Source: Haplosporangium gracile (taxonomy: Eukaryota > Mortierellomycota > Mortierellomycetes > Mortierellales > Mortierellaceae). Taken from it: 60,734 nucleotides of DNA. The stretch lies in assembly GCA_015499985.1 (NCBI GenBank), contig JAAAUF010000109.1, positions 1 to 60,734 on the forward strand, given 5' to 3'. Under the pieces are notes generated by a model that was not told where the DNA came from, searched no databases, and saw nothing but the letters and a program-made list of their open reading frames with translations. Positions 1-8,887 of the stretch are shown here, piece by piece. Each line of letters starts with the position of its first letter. The stretch's first letter is position 1. The translations under genes were made by a program, and so were the position numbers.

Positions 1-2
1 CC

Positions 3-881
3 ATCAAGTTGGGAGGTACCGCCTTGGATGTCAAGGTTGCTTCCCTCCCCACCATCTCGCGCGACTTGACCGACCGCAACCGTACCTCCCCCTTCGCTTT
101 CACTGGAAACAAGTTCGAGTTCCGTGCCGTCGGCTCCAAGCAGTCCCCTGCCTTCCCCGTCACCATCCTCAACGCCGCCGTTGCCTCTGCCCTCCAGGAC
201 GTCACTGAGGCCCTCCGTACCCAAATGGGTGACAAGCCCTACCCCTCGGATGCTGACAAGGTCGCCGTCATCAAGCAATTCATTGCCTCGACCAAGGCTG
301 TCCGCTTCGAGGGTGATGGTTACTCAGATGCCTGGATCGAGGAGGCCGAGAAGCGTGGTCTCCCCAACATCAAGACCTCGCCCGAGGCCTTTGAGCAGCT
401 CTTGAACCCCGTCCACTCGGACATGTTGACGAAGCTCGGCATCTTCACCCAGTCCGAGCTCCAGTCTCGCCACCTCATTCTCCAGGAGCGTTACTCCAAG
501 GACTTGCTCGTTGAGGCTACCACCCTTAGCGCCCTCTTGGCCTCCCAGATCTTGCCCGCTGCTTTCGAGTACCGCGGTTCCTTGGCCCAGACCGTTCAGG
601 TCTTGAAGACCATCGAGGGCGAGGAGGCTTCACCCGAGTTGGCTGCCCTTCAGGCCTTGACCCCCGTCGTCAAGGACCTCCAGGCTGCCATTGCTCAGTT
701 GGATGATGTTGTCCACAAGATGCACCACGTTGGTGACGACCCCGTCGAGGAGGCCAAGTTCGCCTGTGCTCACGTCTTGCCCGCCATGAACACGGCCCGT
801 GCCGTCGCCGACAAGCTTGAGGTCTTGACCGCCGACAAGTACTATCCTATCCCCCATTACAGCGAGCTCTTGTGGTTCTAA
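3..881 (+). CDS. Glutamine synthetase type III, C-terminal part (truncated by window edge)
   Basis: Makes glutamine from glutamate, ammonia and ATP; type III enzymes are large homododecamers found in bacteria, protists and some early-diverging fungi. The frame is open from base 3, so the true start lies left of the window. About 292 residues are visible with no intron. The segment DRNRTSPFAFTGNKFEFR near residue 20 is the conserved GSIII active-site block, carrying the arginine-rich catalytic loop followed by GNKFEFR. The long helical C-terminal region and the ending HYSELLW are also typical of the family. Codon use is strongly C/G-ending (GCC, CTC, ACC), as expected for a highly expressed metabolic gene. 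It converges on cdt1. The family assignment comes from recognised motifs; taxonomic origin and any past transfer cannot be judged from this piece. Confidence 0.9.
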   Translation: MKLGGTALDVKVASLPTISRDLTDRNRTSPFAFTGNKFEFRAVGSKQSPAFPVTILNAAVASALQDVTEALRTQMGDKPYPSDADKVAVIKQFIASTKAVRFEGDGYSDAWIEEAEKRGLPNIKTSPEAFEQLLNPVHSDMLTKLGIFTQSELQSRHLILQERYSKDLLVEATTLSALLASQILPAAFEYRGSLAQTVQVLKTIEGEEASPELAALQALTPVVKDLQAAIAQLDDVVHKMHHVGDDPVEEAKFACAHVLPAMNTARAVADKLEVLTADKYYPIPHYSELLWF

Positions 882-1205
882 GCTGTTGTCATTGTTGAAG
901 GAGTAGACGAGCAAACCATAAAAAACCTTGTAAAATTGTAGCATACTTTAAAGGCACTACTAGCCTTTGTTTTCTAAGAATACCATCCACCCCATTAAAT
1001 AAATCGCTTTTTTGAACACCAAATAACTTGGTGTTTCGGCACTTCTATTTTTTTTCCAACTCTTTTCTATGGCCATGTCACAATACACAGGGGAAAACAA
1101 TGTGAAGTACGATGCAGTGAGGAGAAAAGTGCCAAGGCATGTAATAATGAAATCTAAGTAACAAAGGTGGTTGTAGAGAGGACAAGCTAGCATAAAGAAA
1201 GCCAT
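882..1205. other. Convergent intergenic region
   Basis: Lies between the stop codons of glutamine synthetase III (+) and cdt1 (-). It holds both 3' untranslated regions, including a probable polyadenylation signal for the + strand gene at 998-1003. I see no further gene. Confidence 0.6.
998..1003 (+). terminator. Putative polyadenylation signal AATAAA (glutamine synthetase III)
   Basis: A perfect AATAAA lies 117 nt downstream of the glutamine synthetase stop codon, within an A/T-rich stretch. Assignment rests on position only. Confidence 0.45.
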
Positions 1206-3763
1206 TCAAAGACCCGTCGTGCTCTTTCTGACCAAACGGGTTCGAAGAGCTCTTTCATCGTGCAAGATCTTGTTGCCGTGTCCATCGTCCCGGAGCACCT
1301 TAAAGTACTTGACGCCATCGTTTGTTCCAAAGACAGAGCACCATTCTGGCAAGACCTTGGCCATCATCTCCAAACTGTCCCTACCCTCGACCTCAGAGAT
1401 GGGCTGCCGTGAACTCTTGACCACCTGCTCCGTCAGGGCCTTGAGCGGAAGTACATCCACACGCTTGAAACGGATTAAGTCAAACACAGCAGGCAGACGG
1501 GATGCAATCAAGGCCTGTCGTTTCTCCTCTGGGCTCGCCATTCCTCGTCCTTGGTCCTTCTTTTCTAGTTGCTTTTGCCGAATCTAATTAAATAATACAG
1601 AACGATATTATTCCAGTCAGATGCATGTATCGTCCTGTTATTCAAATTGGTCATACCCGTGACATCGACTCGCAAATGTCCTGGTACATACTCGCTCCTT
1701 GAGTTGCTCCAAAGCCGAAAGTGCTTTGGTGACGGGCGCCTCTGGTGGAAAGTCGGCTGCGGTGACAGGCTGTGGCTTCTCCCGTGATGTCGATGGGCCA
1801 TCCTCCTGGGTAATTGTAACTGTCTTTGCCGGTGCCTTCATGATCTCTCTCCGCACCCCGAGGTTTTTCAGATTCAGCTTGGATGAATTCACAACGATTG
1901 GCTTCAAAAGCGGAATGTCAGTTTCTTCAACAGGTGCCACGGTTTCCAGGTCAAAATCAGGATGCCATTCGTATGGATATGTGTCTGTCCGATGAGGTGT
2001 CGTGGAAGAAAGGAATGTCTAAATAGTTTAAAAATGAAGAATGCGAAGGGAATAGGAGAGATATTTGTAAGTAAATAAAGTAAGTAGCTCGTTTGTCAGA
2101 GAGGTGATGGCAATAATAAACGAGTTGTGATGTACCTGATGATGTGATTTGATGCGGTCGTAGAGACGCCCCACAAACAGTTTCCGCCTCTTTTCATTCT
2201 CTGGGATAAAGTTGCTTTCGGACTCTTCCTTCAGCGTTGGCATATCGATCAAGATGGAACGGGTCTTAGCACCCTCGAATAAACAAGGCGCCTCTGTCAG
2301 TTTGTATCCTTCAGGCAAAATCGTCTTCAGTTGCGCAAGGTGCTTAATCTCAAAATTCCTATAATTATTAAGAAATGATTGAAAAAAGTAAATATCTCAT
2401 GACATCGCAACAAAGTGTAACATCTATGCGGCAATTCGCAGAGGCTGGAGTGTATTACCGGCCGGATTGGAGTTCGACATGCTTCCTGAGTTTGTGATAG
2501 AAACAGAGCTGGCCCTGTCGCTTTGTGAACTCCAAAACTTGTTCCAAGCCCTTGAAGAGTTCAAACATGGCCTCCATATGACTTGGGAGAGGCAAAACGG
2601 TGTCGGGCGTGATCGACTCCTGGACAACAATTTTGCGAGGACTCTTAGATGGTATATTGACTTGCTGGTGTGCTTTGTCGGTCGAGTCGCGGTTACTGGT
2701 GTTGTCCGTATCAGGCTTTCTGTGAATTAGACGTGAGGTCGATTTGACCACTGTTCGGGCTAATGGGTGAATATTGTCCTCGTCCTCCTCTTCCGCCACA
2801 TGGACAGTGTCCTTCGCAACTGGTTTCACCACCTCCTTGCGAATGTCCGCCCTGCACGGGGATCCTTCCTGAATAGGCACAACGCTGTCCTCGCCTGCTT
2901 CATCTGACTTTTCCTCTGCTTGCTGCTCAACTGAGGACTCCACGGTAACGAATTCTCTCTTCTTCAGTACTATCTCAATAGAGTCCGTCAGCACCTGGGC
3001 GTCGCGGTTGATGAGTGTATCATCGTCGTCCTGGGCCTCGGGTTCTCCGTCCTGCTCGTCCTGGTCCGACTTGCTTGTAATTTTGTCGATTTTATCAATA
3101 GAGGTGATGGATTCCGTGAGAGTAGTGCTATTGGATGTTGCGCTTGTTGTTTTTGTAGCTGTCGTTATTATGGTTGTGGTTGTTGTCTTTTTTGCACTGG
3201 CCTGCATCATGGAGCGAAGATTTCTTTGTGTAGAGTCATCTTTAGCAGCCTCCTCTGTCCGCTTAGTGGTTGATCGAGAGCTCCTCGTAGATGCTGCAGG
3301 TGGTGCGTTCTTGGCGCGTTTCTCCTCCTCCTTCCCTTTCCTGTACTCCATCTATGCGATTAAGAAAGTGCGGACAAAATATTAGCATCGACACACTACA
3401 GATACATGTCACTAAACAAAATGTGGTTCCTATATCAAGCGAACGGATATATTTACCAACTTCTCTTCCATGGTCTGGGTGAGTGCGCCCGCCTTCTCCA
3501 AAAGTCGTTCTGTTGGTAAGAGTTGTTCAGTTTTTCCATCGTCAGTGGTACCAGCAGAATTAACGACACGTTTCTAAAACAATAATAGCAGCCAATATTG
3601 ACTTGTTAGTTCCTTGCTTGAGGCGTGTTTGTTCCGTTGCTTCCGTATTTCTAAAAGTTAACTGAAGTGTGATGTTTATTGAGTGCGTTACCCCGTTTAA
3701 TGTTCTGCGAGTTCCTGGCTTTTGGTGCACAAGGCCTAGTCGAGTTTGGTTGCCACCGGCCAT
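1206..3763 (-). CDS. cdt1: DNA replication licensing factor Cdt1
   Basis: Cdt1 loads the MCM2-7 helicase at origins with ORC and Cdc6 in G1. Six exons were read on the minus strand: 3763-3692, 3573-3457, 3351-2459, 2358-2136, 2018-1692 and 1583-1206. All junctions are GT...AG and keep frame, giving 669 residues. Residues 64-320 are low complexity (Thr, Lys, acidic). The central geminin/MCM-type winged helix runs from about 318 to 430; its start LPLPSHMEAMFELFKGLEQ, the stretch AQLKTILPEGYKL and the downstream SHHQTFLSS match Cdt1 proteins. The last ~125 residues form the C-terminal MCM-binding winged helix, with LPEWCSVF near the end. Start choice: the ATG at 3763 opens a 24-codon exon joined in phase by an intron with a CTAAC branch site. 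No canonical PIP-box degron is obvious at the N terminus. The gene is divergent from the coiled-coil gene, with 309 bp between the two starts. Confidence 0.85.
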
Positions 3764-4072
3764 TGGAGATGTGATTGTGCTGAAGGAGGAGTACCGAGAG
3801 AATGGTGCGAAGGTGAAAGGCGATGTGCATAGAAGACCGAAGTATAAAAAAAAGAGCAGACCGAGTGGAGGGTGTTACATGTGCGATCGGAGATTCTACC
3901 AAGACAGTTTTTTATCTGTTCAACTGGGTGCTATTATGTGCAACTTCTTGACCAAAGACCACTCACATCTCTCCCATCCCCACACTTTAACCTCAACCGG
4001 CTAGCAACTCACACATCCACACACAGAGTTATCTGCACTCTACAGACGACACATCCACTACACCTCCTCTCC
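3764..4072. promoter_or_regulatory. Shared divergent promoter of cdt1 and the coiled-coil gene
   Basis: Only 309 bp separate the two start codons, so both promoters and leaders must lie here. A TATA-like run (tataaaaaaaa) lies near 3843. The right half, about 3960-4060, is C/A-rich and looks like the 5' leader of the + strand gene. I looked for an MCB box (ACGCGT), expected for G1/S genes in yeasts, and did not find one. Confidence 0.5.
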
Positions 4073-6006
4073 ATGCAGGACGAAAACGCCATCGAGGCGA
4101 CTCACAGCCCACGAATGTTCAAAACAACTAACCCCGTCAAAAACAAATCCGAAGTAAACAGCGCTTCCCTGTCATTGTCTGTCAAGCCGTAAACACCTCT
4201 CTCCATTCGAACGATCAAACACTCAGCAAACTAACTCACCCATTTGCGCTACAACCTCACACTATAGAATGCTGCTGAAGGAATGCCACCGCAAAAGACA
4301 CAGAAGCTGAGCCATATTGTAAGTTTACAAACAACTTACGAACTCAGCTGTAACCACCGTGGCTGTTCGTTATGAAAAAGAACCAAGACTGACCTTTTCA
4401 ATTGCTACTGCCTTCTACTATACGTAGCCCACGACCCAGCTTCTTGAATCGACGCCACTGAATGCCATCACTAATATCCCGCGAGTACATGTAATGATCT
4501 TATATCATTAACAAACAAGTGTTGTACCATCCTTTAATTTCATTGTTAAGTATCATCCTAATATTTTGATGTTCCCGATGGTTACACATAGAGTCGAACC
4601 TATCCTCCAGTCGGATCTGGAAAGGCGAAACTGATTCTGGAGGTAATGCTTAATACAAATTGCGAATGCAAGATGTCTTCTCCACATCTCGATATTGCAT
4701 GAGTTCTCATTACAAGTATCTATTGTTGACATCTTTAGAAGCGACAGTTTACTAAGACACAAGCGGCACCAGGAATAGAAAACACCAACCAGTCAATTCA
4801 AAGTCGCCTCACGTTCCCAACAAAGACCAAGTCACTCGCGCAACCATCAGAGGCGGCGAATAAGGAGGATCAAGAGACATTGAACACTCTGGCAGCAACC
4901 TTGAACGACCTTCAACAATCAGTGGCAAAATTACAGTACGATGCTCAGGAAGCAGAAACACATCTCAAAAACACTCTCCAGACGTATCAAAAAGAGGAGG
5001 ATCTCAGCAAAAGGCGAATCAAAGAGAACGAGGACGAAGTTGAGGAACTCCTGGAACAAATCAATGATCAGCAAGTTGAGATTGAGAGCTACGAAGACCG
5101 CGTTTTTCAGCTGGGCGTTGAGATCGAGAACAAGGCCGCAGAGATTCTTGAGTTCCAAGCACATGCCGACGCATATGAAGACGAGGTCTCCAAGGAGTTG
5201 ATGCAGAATGACCTTGAAGACGAGGTGGTCGAGGTGATGAGATTGAAGGATCTTGTCGCTGAGGGAACACCACAACTTCAAGTCTACATCGAGGTTATCA
5301 CGGAACTGACAACATGCTCGAACGCCTTGACCGCTAAAGCCCTGGAGGCTCAACTGGCACAACAGGAGATCGACATTGAGAATTTAGAGAGCTCTTTGGG
5401 TGTCGAGGGTATAGATCTGGAGGCGGCTCTTGGACTCTCGATCGAGGAAGAGTTTATTGCGTTGAGGAACCGATTCAACTTGACTAAGGGCAGCGACGTT
5501 GAAAAGGAGGTAAAGCTCATTGGCTGCTGTCATGAATTGGATGAAAAATGCTTTTTTTTTAAGTTATCATCAATTGAGCAGATATTTTAACTACATTTTC
5601 TTTTGACGAATGTAGGTTGTGAAGTACCAGTATCAGCTCAAGGCAAAGTATGACAGACAGTACGCGTCCATGAGCTTCGATCACGATGCCAGAATTGAGG
5701 ATATCACCCAGAAGACCCAGTAAGTGGCACTCTTTTCTATCCGTTGCTGTTCACATGCTGCCGAACGCCAGATGAGTTCGTCCAGTCACTCACCATCACT
5801 TTCTCCGTTACGTGTCATTTTGCTATAGGTCTCATGAGTCGCGCCTTTTGAAACTTCAGACAAATATTGTCCATGCCAAGGAGAGCATTGCTCGATCTAG
5901 AGAGGATTTCAGGGAGGCTGAATCGGAACGCCGGGAGGTTCGGTCAAGGTCAACCATTCTTCAGCAGGAAATCGAGGACATTCGGCGGCAGTTGGCGCAG
6001 TTGTAA
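4073..6006 (+). CDS. Uncharacterised coiled-coil protein
   Basis: I do not recognise a named family. Six exons join in frame: 4073-4153, 4268-4318, 4428-4490, 4757-5509, 5616-5719 and 5829-6006, giving 409 residues. The first ~90 residues are Pro/Thr/Asn-rich and probably disordered. From about residue 95 to the end the protein is almost continuous heptad-type sequence rich in Glu, Gln, Leu and Lys (for example RRIKENEDEVEELLEQIND), consistent with a long coiled coil. A short break occurs near VEGIDLEAALGLSIEEE. No catalytic motif, signal peptide or membrane segment is visible. It could be a kinetochore, spindle-pole or cytoskeletal scaffold. The shared promoter with cdt1 hints at cell-cycle expression, but that is inference. 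The exon 4 start at 4757 was chosen because it is the acceptor that keeps phase. Confidence 0.7.
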
Positions 6007-7038
6007 AACTGTATTCTTGTCCTGTGCCCTACTACTCCGTGTGGATCGATCTGTTGTTTCATTATATAACTTTTCTTATTTTCTTTTTTCTTTCTTACTT
6101 TGCTCACTCCCGACTGCCTGCATACCACCAATCCCTGTACATATCCACATATCCTTACCGACACGACCAAAAAATAAAAAAACCCAAGCTCCCTTTCGGG
6201 CGAACAATTGTACAAGTCACGTGGACTGCCGAATTTTTAGTTTTTAATCTATGGATGGGTGCGAGCGGAGAGTTCCCTCTTTCACTTCAATATGGTACAG
6301 CGAGACGCCCATATTGGATCGCAGTGACATAAATCTATTCATGGAAGACCATCCAACCATCCGACCATATTATCGACCCATCGATTCATCCAACAGCGCA
6401 ACCGTCCACTCTATCGGGCACCATCATCTATCTATCTTTGCTCGATATTATCGGCAACCTCAAAAATATGGCTTTTGCACAGGAGGAGTCCATCTTGCCT
6501 TTTTTCATGAAGGACGGTTGATTCAACAAGTCCATTATACTCGATGGGAGGAGCGAACCGGAAGTTGTCCGAGAGGGAGGATGGCTCTACAGATCAGGAT
6601 GGCGAAACTATCGATGCCAGTGCACCCTAGAGGAATCTATCATCACATAGCACCTTGCTGGACCAAACTTCTTTTTAGCAGTGATGATCTGTTTCTTCGG
6701 TGTGGGAAGTTGTGCTTGAGCCAGGACCATTCGATTCCTCTCCGTTGTAACTCCAACACGAGCGAGCGCGCACAACGACCACAACGATGGGAACAGAGGC
6801 TTGCTTGAAGCGAGTTTTGTGTCTAGTTTGAGCCCTGACAACCATCAACTTTGACCGTCAGGGAGCAACTACCCCGATCAACAGGATCAGCACACACACA
6901 CACATCACGCACCACCGCACCTCACCAACCACCCACCGCAACAAAATGCCCACAACAACGAATTACCATCTTCCTATTCGTATCCAATATGCTCACCCAA
7001 AACTCTCTTTCTTCTATTCTGTGTGAACGTGTCAACAG
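6007..7038. other. Intergenic region / promoter and possible first intron of rps26
   Basis: No supported protein gene. An open frame of 185 codons at 6251-6808 (+) has no recognisable domain and biased Ser/His/Arg composition, so I leave it out. From 6891 a (CA)n stretch leads into a C/A-rich sequence typical of a fungal 5' leader, ending at an ATG at 6945. However, no GT donor follows that ATG in the phase needed for rps26. Confidence 0.5.
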
Positions 7039-7937
7039 ACCTTCAAGAGAAGAAACCACGGACGCAACAAGAACGGTCGCGGCCACGTCAAGCCCGTCCG
7101 CTGCTCCAACTGCTCTCGCTGCGTCCCCAAGGACAAGGCCATCAAGCGTTACACCGTTCGTCCTATGGTCGAGTTGGCTGCTGTCCGTGATATCACTGAG
7201 GCTCTTGTCTACAAGGGTAAGCCGCAACCTTCGCTTCAATGCTTTTTTGTTATTTCTGGCAGTGAGAAATGAACGGCATGATAGCCCAAGTGCAAGGACG
7301 TGCTTTTCAGCGACGACACTAGCAACCATAGACAGCGGGAGAACGACAACTTCAATTGGACACTACAATCGACGAGACTCGGCATTATAAAGGAGAATTA
7401 ATTTGCGATCAGCATTACGACTTGCTGGAAGATTTGAAGAAAGAGATTTTTCCAGAATTATGGAACGGCATCCTTGGGAAGCAATTATACTTGTGGTCTT
7501 CGCTCTGCTAGCTTGTACAAGACTAAACTCGGTTACTATCGAAACCTAGGAGGAATGATATACTAACTAATCTTGTCCTTTTTGACATCGATATTTATTT
7601 GAACAGAGTACACCTTGCCCAAGTTCTACATCAAGATTCACTACTGCATCTCCTGCGCTGTTCACGCTCACATCGTCCGTGTCCGCTCCCGCGAGGGTCG
7701 CCGCAGCCGTGCTCCCCCACCACGCTTCCGTTTCAAGGTATCGTTTCCTTCTTGTTTTTTGTTTTTTTAAAAAAAAATTGCGATCGCAATAATATGAAAG
7801 CTGTGAACACAATTATGGCATATTAACTTGTTTCTACATTCTGTCTTCCTTTCTCATTTCCCTAAACGCGTCGTTTGAACTAAAATTGACAGGATGGCAA
7901 GAAGGTTGCCCCCGCTCAGGCCGCCAAGCCTCTGTAA
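7039..7937 (+). CDS. rps26: Small ribosomal subunit protein eS26 (initiator codon not resolved)
   Basis: eS26 is a zinc-binding protein of the 40S subunit lying near the mRNA exit channel. Exons 7039-7216, 7607-7737 and 7893-7937 join in phase and encode 117 residues: [18 protein letters not shown], then [19 protein letters not shown], then [19 protein letters not shown], and a C-terminal [14 protein letters not shown]. The CxxC pairs of the eS26 zinc site are present. The family normally begins with Met immediately before TFKRR/TKKRR. Here the acceptor at 7038 must join to a separate exon ending with a complete codon. No ATG directly followed by GT lies near the leader-like ATG at 6945. A candidate ATG|GTACAG at 6292-6294 would imply a 744 nt first intron. 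The second intron, 390 nt, is long for such a small gene. Codon use is strongly biased, as in glutamine synthetase. Confidence 0.9.
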
Positions 7938-8887
7938 ATCACCCTTTGGACCATTGTCTTTGAGCATCGTCTCAGTCTTTTGAGCGAGCAAGATTCTTTA
8001 AAAAAAAAGGAAAAAAGTGGTGTTGGTTTTTTTTTACAAAGACTTCATTCTTGTTGAAAACTCTATCCTAAATAAATGATTCAGAAGAAAGAGTTGTTGG
8101 AAAGACGCTCTTTTTGAATGGTCTTTATTCATTTTGAACAAAGCAAATAGCGTGTGTATGTATGAACCGTATGTGCATATGTGAGGTTTACAGAAGCTGG
8201 GAAAAGCAAAGTAGTTTTAACGCCCATGATGATGAAGGCAGAGACAGGGGAAAAGGGGACAAAGGGAAGAGGGGGCTGGAAGGAGTAGAGCCAAGCGATG
8301 AAATGGGCGCTGCGAAGAACAAGAAGAAAACGCCAAGACCTTGGTTTCCTGTCAGTATTACTCGCCACACTGGTCAATCGCGATGCATTATTCATATTCT
8401 GTGTATGCCCCCTTTTTCAGCCGTGGATCATACTCCTCTCTCAATCGGGCTGTCCCTGAACGCCGCTTTTTTCTCCCCTCTTCCTCACCCTTCTGCTCCT
8501 TCTCTTCTTTACTTCCTTCCTCCCTTCTTCCTTCCTTCTTCATTCTTCCTTCTTTCATATCATTCACACCATCCATACCACCAGCACTATTCATCGTTCA
8601 CACGCTTCCCTCCTTTCCTTCCTTCCTTCCTCTACCCCTCTTTATTCTTTTCTCTTTCACTTTACTACATTCATAATTCCTCCTCTTAGTCATTTTATTA
8701 TCTCCGTCCACTTTACTCAAACACCTTCTTGCCTCACATCGACAACCCCGACCAGTAGAATCTCACAAGGAAACTAAACACCAACACACCCAACAACTCA
8801 CACTCTCACTCATTCTCTCAACAACACATTCCTCTTCACTCATTTCTCTCCTTACAATCCATCTCCTTGCTTCCATCCTTACACATC
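7938..8887. promoter_or_regulatory. rps26 3' UTR and pyrimidine-rich upstream region of the next gene
   Basis: Contains the rps26 3' untranslated region with AATAAA at 8071-8076. From about 8461 to 8700 there is a strongly C/T-rich tract on the + strand (repeats of CTTC, TCCT and CCTT), followed by a C/A-rich leader (8740-8887) before the ATG at 8888. Open frames across the C/T tract are compositional artefacts. Confidence 0.5.
8071..8076 (+). terminator. Putative polyadenylation signal AATAAA (rps26)
   Basis: A perfect AATAAA lies 134 nt after the rps26 stop codon. Assignment rests on position only. Confidence 0.45.

Noticed and set aside
4553..4640. GTCGAACCTATCC on the + strand, resembling a tRNA T-arm on the minus strand
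   Set aside because: The T-stem pairs only partly, and no acceptor or anticodon stem can be drawn around it. It lies in an intron of the coiled-coil gene.
4073..6006. Identification of the coiled-coil protein as a geminin homologue
   Set aside because: No specific geminin motif was seen and the coiled coil is far longer; only the position next to cdt1 suggested it.
6251..6808. Open frame of 185 codons on the + strand
   Set aside because: No recognisable domain, odd Ser/His/Arg composition, no leader or splice logic. It may be part of an rps26 5' intron.
7217..7606. Possible snoRNA in the rps26 intron
   Set aside because: An ATGATAG sequence is present, but no matching D box or terminal stem was found.
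8162..8689. Open frame of 175 codons on the + strand across the C/T-rich tract
   Set aside because: The second half is Ser/Leu/Phe/Pro only, produced by the pyrimidine bias.
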